From: Paramyrothecium sp. XJ0827
Taxonomy: Eukaryota > Ascomycota > Sordariomycetes > Hypocreales > Stachybotryaceae
Direction: 5' to 3'
Assembly: GCA_020881915.1 (NCBI GenBank)
Contig: JAJFPB010000007.1
Span: 3,348,001 to 3,412,000 of the forward strand
DNA: 64,000 bases
Shown: positions 27,649-38,769 of the stretch, in pieces
How the letters are laid out: every line of letters begins with the position of its first letter
Numbering within the stretch: the first letter of the stretch is position 1
Made by a program: the position numbers and the translations under genes
Notes under the pieces: generated by a model
Databases searched by the model: none
The model's input: only the letters and a program-made list of their open reading frames with translations
Told to the model about the DNA's origin: nothing

Positions 27649-28213
27649 GGTTGCTGGATGTCTTTGTCGTGGGGGGGAGGTCGGTTGAGTTGGGCGTTGG
27701 GTGTTGCGGGACGTGATGCTTTAGATCGGGTCGGTTTACCTATGCCTCTGGCCCTGGGATGAATTTTCGCGCTCAGCAGGAAGCGAAAGAGGGAGGGTTT
27801 GTGCCCTCGGGAAAAGTGCAGCAGGCGGGTCGCGCTAGGCCGGTTGGGTCAATAAGTGGGGAACTCGGGCGCTTCACCTGGATTTTTTTGCTTGGGTGAC
27901 GGGTGCTGCACCTTTTCTCTGTGCACCCACCTAATGTTTTTTCCCTTAGCCAAAAAAAATTCGACAAAGTCCAAGACCACACAGAGAGAAGGTGGCGGCA
28001 CGTGACACTTGCACCCGAAAACCCTAAGCCCTTGAACCTGACGCCCGATTTTGGCATCGCCAAAATTTCCGCCTCAGTGAACACCACGCCCGCGCCAATA
28101 CTAACCACCCCATCAGACCAGGACAACCCGCCGTCAAGGTGAGCAACGCTGCCCATTTTCCACTCAATCATCACCGAACCGACCAGAGATACTGACATTT
28201 TTCGTTTGCAAAG
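27649..28213. promoter_or_regulatory. Bidirectional ribosomal protein promoter (rps16 / rpl32)
   Basis: This 565-bp interval separates two divergent ribosomal protein start codons. It contains AAACCCTAA at about 28019-28027, the complement of a TTAGGG-type box of the kind used in several fungal ribosomal protein promoters, and CACGTGAC at about 28000-28007, an E-box/Cbf1-like core. Both lie nearer rpl32. Use of these sites is inferred. Confidence 0.6.
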
Positions 28214-29025
28214 ATGGTTTCCGCCAAGCAGCACGTCCCTATCGTCAAGAAGCGTACGTCCACCATGCGAGAAAAAAACTGAAACCTCTCCTCCCGATGG
28301 CCTCCCCCTCTATTCACCTGCGGTCTCTGCTCCGACTCCTCCACACGACGGGAAGATACACGCGCACTTCCCAAAAGCGAGCGACTGTCGAAACTGTCAC
28401 GGAGTCGGAGCGGAGAGTAGGGGAATCGAGGGTCCCCCTTTGCGTCATCGGAAGGGGAGGGGAGACAGCAGTTTTGGAGATGAGATATTGACTGGTTCTT
28501 GGATGCAGGCACGAAGCGCTTCGCCCGTCACCAGAGTGATCGGTTTATGCGCGTGGACCCCAGCTGGCGCAAGCCCAAGGGTATTGACAGCCGTGTCCGC
28601 CGTCGTTTCCGTGGCACCATTGCTATGCCCTCGGTACGTTTCCGCGGTCTACGACAATTGCTGGTATGGGAACGGAAATGCTGATTGAGATGCGTACAGA
28701 TCGGTTATGGCTCCAACAAGAAGACCCGCTACATGATGCCTTCCGGCCACAAGTCCTTCCTCGTCAGCAACCTCAAGGACGTTGAGCTGCTGATGATGCA
28801 CAACCGCACCTACGCCGCCGAGTATGTCCGCCACCGAGCTGTCTTCTGCGAGAAGACCCAGCAACATCCCTTTGACTTACCTGGCCCGTCCCTTGCTAAC
28901 CTTTTGTCCCCTGTAGGATCGCCTCCAACGTCTCCTCGCGCAAGCGCATTGACATCATCGCCCGCGCCAAGCAATTAGGCGTCAAGGTCACCAACCCCAA
29001 GGCGAAGGTCACTACCGAGGTGTAA
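28214..29025 (+). CDS. rpl32: 60S ribosomal protein L32 (eL32)
   Basis: Large-subunit ribosomal protein. Exons 28214..28253, 28509..28633, 28700..28821 and 28917..29025 join to 131 aa, the usual length. Diagnostic blocks are [53 protein letters not shown] and [20 protein letters not shown]. The third intron was set from the GTATGT donor at 28822, which restores [13 protein letters not shown] across the junction; a donor one base away would break the frame. The first intron is 255 nt and begins 40 nt into the ORF. It was scanned for C/D-box snoRNA motifs and none was convincing. Confidence 0.97.
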
Positions 29026-29992
29026 AAAGGGAATCCTGGGAAATTCGGTTTTGGGCGCGTCTTGCTTATTTTTCCAAACAAACACTCACACACGCGGGTT
29101 GCATCGGAAAGGGGGGTCTATCTACACGGCATGGCCGCGCTCTCGCCTTCGCGAGGGCTTTCCTTCTTTCTTCCCCTATTTGGCATGTATTGTTGATGCT
29201 AGGGAAAAAGAGAAAGACATTGTGACGCATCCGAGTCCCCGTGGAAACGGCATGAAAAATGATGAAAAAACTAAAGCGTTCTTGGACCCACTTGGTGAAG
29301 CAATGTGTTGGGTGACGATGTTCTGTCCACCATGTCTATGTTTGGTGTTCAACACGTGAATGTGTCGAGTCTTGCCGAAAGTCATTCTCCGGACCCGTTT
29401 CTGACGTATCGAGTTCAAATGTATCATCTTCCTGGTTTTCAGCACACCCTCTCAGTCATGCTGGCCCTACGTACAACAGGGGGTTGAATTGTTGTAATGG
29501 AAGATTATTTTGTGTCTGCGCCATAACGCCGCTGCACAGGCGGGTGGCTTTGGCCGCAATGGATTAAACCATTGTAGTTGTATACCAAGCGGGGAGTGAA
29601 AAGACCTAGAACTTGGAGCTCAAGGTTCAATACTGTCTCGTGTGTTCGTGACTAGCTCCCAGCGCGACGGTTGCTAACGGTTAATGTTACTGACTGGCCA
29701 GTTCCTCTGTTGTGCTAGCCGTTGCAAATGTGTATTGATACACATCAGTGATTCTATCAAAATCCACTCTTCTTCATATTTTGGGATGGAAAGAAAGAAA
29801 AAGATCAGCAGCCACAACAAATCCTGATGTTTTAGTGAATCACGTAGAGAAAAGGCAATAGAATGTAAAGGGATCTTGTTTGTATGCCTGCATCTTGTTT
29901 CAATGTCGTTATGGGGGTGCAAACCCAGTTTTGCCCCCCCCCCCTTCTCTCTCTCTCTCCGGCGGCTCCCAAGCAGCAAACCCGCCTTTGAG
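29026..29992. other. Convergent intergenic region rpl32 / BTB gene 1
   Basis: No gene seen. A C/T run at 29934-29960 is the only low-complexity element. It is probably the two 3' UTRs plus spacer. Confidence 0.5.
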
Positions 29993-31280
29993 CTAGATCT
30001 TTATGCGTTTACTTGGCTGTGTCTCGTCCACTGGATCTCCTTTTGGAGAGTCCACAAATGTCACGTCTTTGGAAGCCCCGATTGTGTCGGCCAGAGCTCG
30101 ACTGAGACGGCCACCGAGAACGCCGGTTCCCGGCTTGCGATTTTCAGCACATTTCGGAAAAACCCAGGTCGGTGATGAAAATGTCATGAATGCGTCGATG
30201 AGGTGGCTAACGCCATAGCCATGGTAAGGTTTCTGGATTCGGGTTTCTAGAAAATCCTTCGCACGCATGTGGCGAATCATCAAGCCGAGCATGAATGCAT
30301 CGCAATCCGGGGTGCAAGTATTCTTGGTTCTGAGGTCGTCGATGAAGCGGTCTACGTCACTGAAAATACGTTCGATGAACTCGATTCTCGTGTTTTCGAT
30401 CTTTTCTACACCGCAAGATGTGTTAGTCGCTGCTTTCGTGTTGACGATTCAAGCTACTTCGTACCAAGAAGAGCTGGTGGGATTGGAAGACCCATGCTTG
30501 GAAACGGCCCCCTAGATTCGAGAAAGATCAAGTGTGCCATCTTCTCTACAGTAATATCCCAGGAGTAGACGGAAGATACACATAGGCACCAGATACAAGA
30601 TTCACCAAAGTGAACAGGTGGGGAAAGTTTTGATTTCTCAATCCATGCGCCGGCAAAACCCTTTGTGATTTCCTGGCATTCGTAGTAGTCTGCGATTGCT
30701 GCAATTCCTGCCAGCGTATCCCCGGCCATATGGCTAGGGAGGGAGCTGTGGTGACCATGAATGATGTCGAGAACTACGAGCAACGCTTTCGCACTCCATG
30801 CGCTAGTCTCTATTGTGCGGAAGCCATTCGTACTCTCGGCATTCTCCTTCCACGGACCTTTGAGCATTCGCCGAAAGACCGGCGAAGCAAGCATCAAGTG
30901 CTTGGAAGAGACACGCATCCGCACCTCATTTGGTGTTCCATCTTCTCGAGTGGGTTTTAGCTTCAGCAGGTCATTTATTTGGGTGATTTCGGGTATTCGA
31001 CTCTCATTGCCCGACAGCGTAGACGTTTGGGTGCTGGTTCCGCTCGAGGTATCAGGAGTACTGGCCTGTCCAATAAGCTGACGAAATGAGATATGCCTAG
31101 TGGTCCCTGGATTCTTACAGAATTTGCAGTGATTGTGGCCTTACTCGAATGGTTAGCCAGGGCTGTGAGACCTGCTCTCTGCCTGTCCTCCTTTGTCCAT
31201 CGAGTATAACTTAGGTTTGGCTTCCGAAGAACGAGTTCAAGGTCTCCTTCGTCATCCAAGACCAATAGAGACTGCTTCAT
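29993..31280 (-). CDS. BTB/POZ-type domain protein, tandem family member 1
   Basis: Minus-strand exons 31119..31280, 30465..31065 and 29993..30405 join in frame to 391 aa. The N-terminus carries the motif GDLELVLRKPN, shared with both neighbours. A Ser/Thr-rich linker follows, then a BTB-like core (about 102-200) beginning RMRVSSKHLMLASPVFRRML and including IAAIADYYECQE. The post-BTB helix block ends SRGPFPSMGLPIP just before the last intron; that intron sits in a Gly codon (LLG) and has a CTAAC branch site. The last exon has KPYHGYGVSHLI. BTB proteins often mediate dimerisation or recruit cullin-3, but no partner domain (Kelch, zinc finger, BACK) is recognised, so the function is unknown. 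The first intron could use an acceptor 12 nt earlier (CGTCAG) without changing frame. Confidence 0.8.
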
Positions 31281-31815
31281 GATTGCAGGGGCCGTAAGTG
31301 ATTGCCGATCAGTGTTAATCAAGCGAAATGGTTGATAGCTGCAGCGGAGCCACAACTGGTGGAGTTGTTGATGAGGTCCGTTTGTTAGTCCCCAACAGTT
31401 TTGGAAGAGCTCAAAATGCGGCATCGATGGAGGCAGTCGAGAGTAAAACAAATGGTGGAAGGCAGAGGTTGGCAGAAACAGGTGCTGCACTTGCACAGGT
31501 CCACGGTTGTCAGTGCAGCTTCACTTTCATGATGCCAGTTCCTTAGTCATGGCTGGCGGCAGGCCGGCAGCTGTCAGCAGTTTCCTTCGTGAGAATATCA
31601 AGATTTATTAACGTCATGTCTTTCAGCAAAGAAGCAAAGCACAGCTACCTTTCTGCAGCGTCTGAACTACCTTGCCTTAGCTAGAGCAAGGCCACAATAG
31701 ATGTCAAGTTCTGTTTCCCGCGCCACCGCCCTTCGCTCGATACGCTATAGCAAGACTCAACTCGCCCAGCTCTCAAAAACCCAAGACACTTGCGGTCACT
31801 GACCTCGGCCCGTAA
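31281..31815. other. Spacer between BTB genes 1 and 2
   Basis: 535 bp holding the 3' end of BTB gene 2 and the promoter of BTB gene 1. An in-frame extension of BTB gene 1 runs upstream of its ATG, but the methionine at 31280 aligns with the starts of the two paralogues. Nothing else seen. Confidence 0.45.
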
Positions 31816-32946
31816 TTAAGCACTGCTCCATTTCGTAAACTCGACGGTGTAAATGTAATCGTCCAGCATCTGCAGTGAGCTTTTGAGTTGGTAGTGAAGA
31901 CAACAGGTCCATTGACTCAGCTGATCGCTCGAATGCACCAATTCAGGCGTGGAGAAGCTGTAGACTGTGCCCAGGAGCTGTGACAAGCTCAAGCCGTGGT
32001 AGGGCCTTTTCGGCCGATTGCCAGGATCCAGCCCCTTGTCATGCATCTGCAATGTGAAAGATCCAAGAAGAAGTGATAGACACTCTCGCGTACAGGGTCT
32101 CGCCCCGGTGCAGAAAACATGCGTGAAGTTGTCCAGGGTTTCGAAAATCTGGTCCATAAGCATCATTCTTCTATCATCGATCTTGGCTGCAAACTCGTGT
32201 TAAGGGGGCTTCTCTCGAGGGAATGGCAGGACGTGTAGCCTACCAACAAGAGTTTGGGGTATGGGCAGTCCCATCGTTTGAGGCGGTCCTTTGCATCCCA
32301 AGAGTGTCAAACGCGCCACCTCCTCAAATTTCTCATGGAGAGCACACGCCCCAAAGATAGACAAAAGCATTGTAGATTCCCGTCCATAGCTCTGTGGGAG
32401 ACTCTCGCTCTTTGTCGCCAAGTCCGCAACGCAACTCCGGACGGCACGGCTACAGTCGTAGTGGTCCATGATCGTCACGACTTTCGCCAGTAGTTCAGAC
32501 CGCATAAAGGGAGAATTGTACTTGTCGATACCGTGAAGGCAACCCAAGACTATCAGCAGGGCATGTCCGTCCCAGTCGCTCGCTTCGATCGTGCGCCGTC
32601 CTTCCGCACTGGTTTGTTCTCTCCTCCACGGTCTTTGGAGCATCGCTCTAAAAACAGAGGAATGCACATGCAGGGAAGAGGAGGACACAAGCATCCGAAC
32701 AGTATGGTCGGTCCCAGCTCGCCCTACCGGTGTGACTCGTGCGAGCTCTTTGAGGTTCTTCACCCCGATCTCGATTACTGGGGGCAACACGTGTCGGGAC
32801 TTTCGTTTCGGGGTCTTGGAAGCACCGGTACTTCCCTCTGACTCGTTGATATTCCATAGAAGGACCTGGGTGTTTGGACGTCGCAGGACTAGTTCCAAGT
32901 CTCCATGGGGAGCTACTATGAGTGGCGGAACTGTTGCGAGTGCCAT
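31816..32946 (-). CDS. BTB/POZ-type domain protein, tandem family member 2
   Basis: Minus-strand exons 32244..32946 and 31816..32186 join to 357 aa. The start is the ATG at 32946 (MALATVPPL); the longer open frame above it has no further ATG. Shared family features are GDLELVLRRPN near the N-terminus, a BTB-like core (about 83-180) starting RMLVSSSSLHVHSSVFRAML, KGPPQTMGLPIPQTL before the intron, and RPYHGLSLSQLLGTV in the last exon. It lacks the 5' intron present in members 1 and 3 but keeps the 3' intron at the same place and phase (Gly/Ala codon, phase 1). Divergence from member 1 is high outside the motifs, so the duplication is old or the family evolves fast. Role unknown. Confidence 0.8.
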
Positions 32947-34310
32947 GCCTTCTTGTTGAACCGAATGGAGAGAGCTCAAGTATTGGCAACCTTCATTTAG
33001 AATGGGACAATCGTTTCAAGGAAGATTTTGAAAAGGGAGAGAATAGTTGTGCTGTGAGTGTCTTTGTAAGAGATAAGATGGAGATACAACACCTGAGCCG
33101 GCTGCAATTAGCTCCTAGCATCTGTCACTCGTAAATACCGGCCTTCGAATGCTTTCACACGATAAAAGGACAAGAGAAAAGACTTCTGTCGACCGCACCG
33201 ACCATATATGGAGATGTCATCATGGCCAACCTCGTCATGCAACACGGCTTTGGATAACTGCAACTCATCAACCATGATATATGTTGCCGTGCTCACAGGT
33301 ATCTCATCCATTTGTGTCATTAGCTTGGTGTGTCTAGCCAGTATATGAGATCCCCGTGATGAAAGAGAGACACGGATATGTTGTTGTTTATTGCTTCATG
33401 ATTAAGAAAGGTGCATGGACATTAATTCATGTCTTAGAGACTTGCTGAAGAAGTAACCGCAACGCTCTCTGCATGTATACAGGGCTATAATTGTTCCGAG
33501 CATGGTCGAAGCGTGACACAGGTGCCGCGAGAAACTCGGGATCCAAAGCTTCTTCAGTGTTCCGCCTTTGTAGAACATTGTCATCTTCTGCACATCGCTG
33601 AGGGATCTGACACGATCAAAACCTCTGAGGCACCGGTGCTCATTGCGTTGTATTCTTCAAGTTCTTCGTCGTGTCACCTAAGACGCTGTGCGGGTGGTTT
33701 CCGGAGCACCACTATTCCACCAGTCTGGCTTTTCATAGCCATCCTACGCTGTTCCATGTCGAGAGGTTGCGGTTCGCCTCTTTGCTTCCGTCGGAAGAGA
33801 AATATTGGGCCCGGATAGCTGGAAATAATGTGGGCGAACCTCCCGGCTGCCCTTGTACCCCAGACCCGGCAAGACTTGTGTCCGGTCGAGGAGTTGGAGT
33901 CGCAAAACTCATTTCATTCCCAATAATTGAAAGGGGTTTTTTCCTTTTTCTCTCTTTTTTCTCCCGTTTTTCTCTCTTTTTCTTCTGGCTGGTGTACCGG
34001 ATAGGAGTTTTGATGCTGAGATCGACAAAGCAGTTTAGACTCTTAAAGCTTGCAACTTGAGTAGTACGAGTTAAGTTGTTCTGTAAATGTTTTCGCTTCC
34101 AAGATTAATAATAACATTCCATGATAGTAGCCAAAAAGATGAAGATGGCATAAGCAAAAACTCTATATGTTTTCCTGCTGCCAATTCCATTAGACTTGCC
34201 ACTGCGTGTAATTTGATTGATTCGTCCCGCTACGACATCCCCTTCATTTCTCTATATCCCACGAACGCCTCGTGCCACGCCTCCTACGCACGTTCCCGTG
34301 CCTTTATGTA
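32947..34310. other. Spacer between BTB gene 2 and the cysteine-rich membrane protein gene
   Basis: 1.36 kb without a recognisable gene. Contains a pyrimidine-rich run (33935-33990) on the plus strand. A 129-codon open frame at 33671-34060 ends in homopolymer-encoded residues and is not supported. Confidence 0.45.
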
Positions 34311-35306
34311 CTAGCTTCCCAACTCACTAGGTCGTGAAGCAGACGACAGTTCGTGGAACCGTGGGGTTGGCGGCTCCTTCTCAGCTACGTAGTAGGTTTC
34401 GTGCCCTCGAGGGCCGGTTTGCAGGCTGTTGAGTTCGTTCTGTAAGCGCTGCCCCTTGCGGCGCTGGCGGACAAGGAAGAATGCCAGCAGCCCGCACACA
34501 GCGATCGCTGCAACGGCGCCGACGGCGATGCCTGCGATGGCACCGGTCCCTAGGCCTCCGCCGCTACTAGGAGGCTGGGAAGCGGCGGGCCCCGTTGTTT
34601 GCGGTATGTTGCTAGATGCGCTCGGTTCCGTGCCCGATGAGGAGGCAGTTGTGGCACTCGAGTGCGAGCTCGCATCACTAGATGTCTCCTGGGCTGAAGT
34701 GGATGACTCGGCGGTGGTGGTGGTGGTGGTGCTGGTACTGGTCATCGGGGAGGCGAATGCCGCCGACTGGATGATGAGTGCTTGTTCCTTGTTCAGATCA
34801 ATGTAGGGGTTGTCAAAATTGGAGTGACAGAGGTTGATGTAGTTGTCGTCTTGCACGCATCGATCATATTCGGCATTGCAGCACCATTCTGAGGCACATG
34901 TGGTTAGTCTCCGTCTGTCCCACGAGGTTGCACAACGTACTTGTGTCACCTGAACGGTCCTGGCACAAAATTTGCCCCGGCCCAGCGAGGTCCTGGCCAC
35001 CGGTACAAGTCTCACCAAACGTCCCGCAATAGCTACACGGTTTCTCGTCAGTTTCTTCTACGCATGGCAGCTCTGGCGAGCAACATACGAAAGCCCCGGG
35101 TCGCAACACCATTCCTTGTCCGCGTCGGGGGCGGAGGCGCATAGTCCTCCCAGTTGCGTGGGATCGCAGCCTTGAAAGACGTTTGTGCCGACGCATGGTC
35201 CCGAAGCGATTCTGAACTCAAAGGACGCGGCCATGGCCATGTCCAAGCTAAGCAGGATCCATGGAGCCTTGACTAGCCAGCTCGAGGGCCGCGAGAAGCC
35301 CGACAT
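34311..35306 (-). CDS. Cysteine-rich, Ser/Thr-stalked single-pass membrane protein
   Basis: Minus-strand exons 35089..35306, 34941..35032 and 34311..34888 give 295 aa. The order is: an N-terminal hydrophobic segment (LVKAPWILLSLDMAMAA), probably a signal peptide; an extracellular region with two cysteine modules, each containing WCC-x6-C (EWCCDPGLSYC and KWCCNAEYDRC); a Ser/Thr-rich stretch likely to be O-glycosylated (TSTSTTTTTTAESSTSAQ and on); a glycine-rich lead-in; one transmembrane helix (IAGIAVGAVAAIAVCGLLAF); a stop-transfer RQRRKGQR; and a cytoplasmic tail of about 50 residues ending SELGS. The layout is that of fungal cell-surface sensors of the WSC/Mid2 kind, but the cysteine pattern is not WSC and no named domain is recognised. 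It lies on the same strand between BTB genes 2 and 3. Confidence 0.78.
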
Positions 35307-36148
35307 GCTGGTCTATCACGTTCGACGGCGCGGATCAGACTACGCATCAGCCTCCTGGTGTTACGGGCTTGACTCGAGTTTAAGCTTGTCATGAACTACG
35401 ACCTTGGAGTTTTCGAGGTGGGCGAGAGCAAGCCATGTGACCAAGGGGCTCATCCCGGTTGCCCTGCGAGGCTCAACACTGAAAATTATCGACAACTGCA
35501 GGGATCGAGGCTGTTGCACTAATAATAAGGCTGCGTTCATCGCACGAAGGATGCAGCTGAAAACAGTTTTAGCCACCCGATCAGGGGCATGGCGGCTCTG
35601 CTGTAAGAACTTAGAAAGGACTCGTTGACGGTGTGCCCCTACGATGGGTTTGCCAAGGCAGTAAACAATGTGTGAACGCATGAGCCTCAAGAGACTCTGG
35701 CGATAGGACGATATCATGAGTCAAGGCGAATTACGAACGGATGAAGTCGTATGCTTGCTTGGCGAAGGTCCAGGTAGAGATGGCTCGCCAGGGCCGCAAA
35801 GACAAATATTGGTACTTTGTCGTTCGGTTATCCATATCCATGTTCATTCCTAATTTGGCCGTTACCAGAACCGAAGACATATCGCAACCCAATCTAGTTG
35901 TCCAGGAGAGGTTCATCAACAGAGTTCTCATAACCGGTGAGTTCAGTCTCGTCGAACCCATGTCCTCACTCGCTCTGTACCACTACCACTAACCCAACAA
36001 TCACGCGATCACATTCTCATCCGTAACCAGAGATCCTCCATCGTCAAGCTCCTCCGCTATCGGTCTCAATATGCAAAACTCTAGGATGGTTCTCGCCGTT
36101 CTCTGCAAACCTCGCGGCACTTATTTGCGTCCTGATAGTTGCCAAGCG
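35307..36148. other. Spacer between the cysteine-rich membrane protein gene and BTB gene 3
   Basis: 842 bp with no supported ORF. Contains the promoter of the membrane protein gene (minus strand) and the 3' end of BTB gene 3. Confidence 0.45.
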
Positions 36149-37257
36149 TTAGGTAAGTCTTCCTTCAAGTGTACACAAGTCGGTCTTGGTGCATCCTCTA
36201 TGGGTAAGCGGCGACGTCTCAAAATTAGAAACCGCTTCCAAAAGCCAGGACAGGCTGAAATCATGGAATGGCTTTTTAGGTCGATTCTTTCCGATGCCTA
36301 ACTCGTGCATCTGTCGTGTAAGACTACCTAAGAGCAAGACCGAGCACTGTGGCATGCAGCGTCGCTCGATGGCCAGTTTCTCAACGACCTCGTCGAGAAT
36401 CTTGAAAATCTTGGTGATGAATTTGATTCGTGTGCGCTCAATACTATCTCCCAGGCTGTTAGTTCGAGTGGGCCAAAGACCGGAGTGAACATACCAAGAA
36501 CAGCCGAGGGCATGGCAAGGTGCGCCGCCTCAGAGGACCCCTTGCCTTCAAGTAGCATCAGGGCCGCCATACGCTCAAAGACGTCACCAACCGAGTAGGC
36601 CCAGGAGAGGTACAAGCAGCTTATTGAGTCTGGCCCATAAGTACCAGGCAGAACTGCCTCGTTCTTCAGCCAATATTCGACGTAGAAGCTGATTGCCTGA
36701 TTCCAGTCGTAGTAGTCGGCAATGGCTCTGATGCTCAGCAACGTTGCTATGCTGACGACCCTGGGGATAAGTTCACCACGGCTGTGAATTATGTATAGAA
36801 TGATGATCAAGGCCTCGGCGTCCCATCCGCTGGCTTCGATTTCGTGAATGCCATTACTATCAGGGACGCTTTCCCTCCATGGTCCCTGCAACATCTGCGA
36901 GAAAAAGGACGACGCGAGAATGAGATGCCGGGAAGAAACTCGTATTCTGATGGCGCTGATCTTCCCCTGTGGCGTGCTCGGCGGAATACCACCAAGACTT
37001 TCAAAGGTGGCAGAACCAATCTCTTCGATAACCTCAACAGTGTCTTCCGACGAGTTTTGACCACTGGACGGTGCCGGGCGTTTCCGACTGGGCGGCTTGA
37101 TTCTTTCTGTTTGGACAAGTACTGTTAACCCAGACATCGACTACATATACCGCTGTCATTATCTCAACTAACCGGAACTCTGGAACAACTCCTTGTTTGG
37201 ATAGCGCAATATCAGGTCCACATCCCCAGATGGGTCCAGCACAAACGCTGGAGCCAT
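36149..37257 (-). CDS. BTB/POZ-type domain protein, tandem family member 3
   Basis: Minus-strand exons 37173..37257, 36495..37121 and 36149..36447 join to 336 aa. The N-terminus MAPAFVLDPSGDVDLILRYP carries the family GD-[VL]-[ED]-L-[IV]-LR-x-PN motif. A basic, Ser-rich linker (PPSRKRPAPSS) is followed by the BTB-like core (about 86-185), starting RIRVSSRHLILASSFFSQML and including IRAIADYYDWNQ. The block before the last intron ends LAMPSAVLG, and the last exon has KPFHDFSLSWLLEAV. Both introns are phase 1; the second has a CTAAC branch site at the position shared with members 1 and 2. Upstream is a long purine-rich tract, pyrimidine-rich on the coding strand, as in fungal leaders. Function unknown. 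Confidence 0.8.
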
Positions 37258-37392
37258 CCTGAAAGATACACCGCGAATGTGTAACCGTGAAGGGTATAGA
37301 TGTGTTCCTTCGGCTGTCTTAAATGCTCCGGGACAACGGATGTGCGAAGGGATCAAGCCAAGAGATAGAATGTTTCCAGAAGAACAAGATGA

Positions 37393-37516
37393 CACTAAGA
37401 AGAGACAAAGAAGAAGAGACAGGAGGAGAGAAAAAGGAAGAGAGCAGGAGAGGAAGAAGTTAGGGAGAGAGAGAAAGAGAAGGAGAGGAAGTTGTCAGGG
37501 AGAAAGAAAGAGACAG
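37393..37516 (+). repeat. Polypurine tract upstream of BTB gene 3
   Basis: Roughly 125 nt made almost only of A and G (GAAGAGA/GGAGAG-type units). On the BTB gene 3 coding strand this is a C/T-rich leader or core promoter. Confidence 0.6.
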
Positions 37517-38769
37517 TAACCAAAGGGGAAGATGAGAGGAATATATATTGGTAAGTACAACATTACGTTGTGCCGAAGGTAGTGAAGAGACGAGCCCAGA
37601 CTAGAGACTTGCCAGCTGATGCCACGCCTTTCCGCATCCAATACAAACAAGGCCGCAGAGCACAAGTGCGAACATTTAGTACTCCTACATATTAGTACTT
37701 GCAACAGAATCCAACAACAGGCAGACTCAATTCTTTCAACCGTCCCCAAGGTACGGTAGGTAAAGTACCGGGCCTTAGCCAATGCACCCGCCCGCCACTC
37801 TTGACAGCTGCCAGTCACAACTCCACCCGCCTCGCCTGACAAACAGAACTTTTCTTCACCAAGGGCTTGTAGACATCTCGCAGCCAGGTCCTTTCATTGA
37901 TCTACAATGTGCTAGTTCCACTCCATCTCCACGTCTTCCGTGGATGGACTGAGGCAGCACCATGTTCGACTACGATCCTAGTTTCCAGGGAGACGCGGCG
38001 GAGGATACAGTTTCTTCGGCTACCTGATACTATACAAACAGCCTCCCCCAGCGTGCGTCAGGCCCTGCTTATACCCCTCCTCTTATCGTGCCCGCGTGCC
38101 TCTAAATTTTTTCTGCGCCGCCTCCTCAAAATGGTATCAAAACAATGCTTCCCCGAGCCAGCCTGTCCTATGAAGAAGATGGTGGCTTTGGAGATGTCGG
38201 GGTATGTATGATGTGAAGTGGAGACCAGCCCAAGCAGGACTTCAAGCTGAGGTCTGCGTCTCTGGACCAGTCCACTGTGAGAAACCAACAAGGTCCTAGA
38301 CCCGTCCCTGAAAGATACAAGTATAAATGGATGAGGCGTGATGCCCCTTGAAGAAAGTAACAAAGTTTCACCAATCCATGAGCGCCAGTGAAATCCATCC
38401 ACCCTTCGCAAGACGTGCGCCGTAGAGCGAAAACACGTCTGCGACCATGTAACAGAAAATATCGCGAATCCGTTGCGGAAACTCCAGAATCATGGCCGCA
38501 TATCGCTCCCAAGCTATGTGATATAAGCAGGGTGAAACAAGCAAATCGTCATTGTGAAAAATCGTGGCACGTCGATCCCGCGTGCAGTCGTCATCCATGA
38601 ATGAGTTCGAAGCCAGTCGATGCGCATTTGGCTCATAAAAAACGATACCCAGGTACCCACAGTACAACAGCCCCGTCAGAACCAGCAATGCGCGGCAAAG
38701 AATTGACCAGGACGTCGAGTGAGCATCCCAACTCAAAGTATGGGGTTGGGCTGAGCGAAACTAGGCCGG
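37517..38769. other. Intergenic region between BTB gene 3 promoter and tea4 3' end
   Basis: No recognised gene. Two overlapping minus-strand frames (38058-38411 and 38368-38736, about 120 codons each) encode unremarkable sequence, one with a hydrophobic stretch (ALLVLTGLLYCGYLGIVF). They could be remnants of a decayed gene, but no homology or splice pattern supports this. Confidence 0.4.

Noticed and set aside
28254..28508. rpl32 intron 1 as a host for a C/D-box snoRNA
   Set aside because: No RTGATGA box paired with a CTGA box at suitable spacing.
38058..38736. Two adjacent minus-strand frames, one with a hydrophobic stretch, considered as a small gene
   Set aside because: No recognisable family and no splice pair that joins them convincingly; recorded only as a possible relic.
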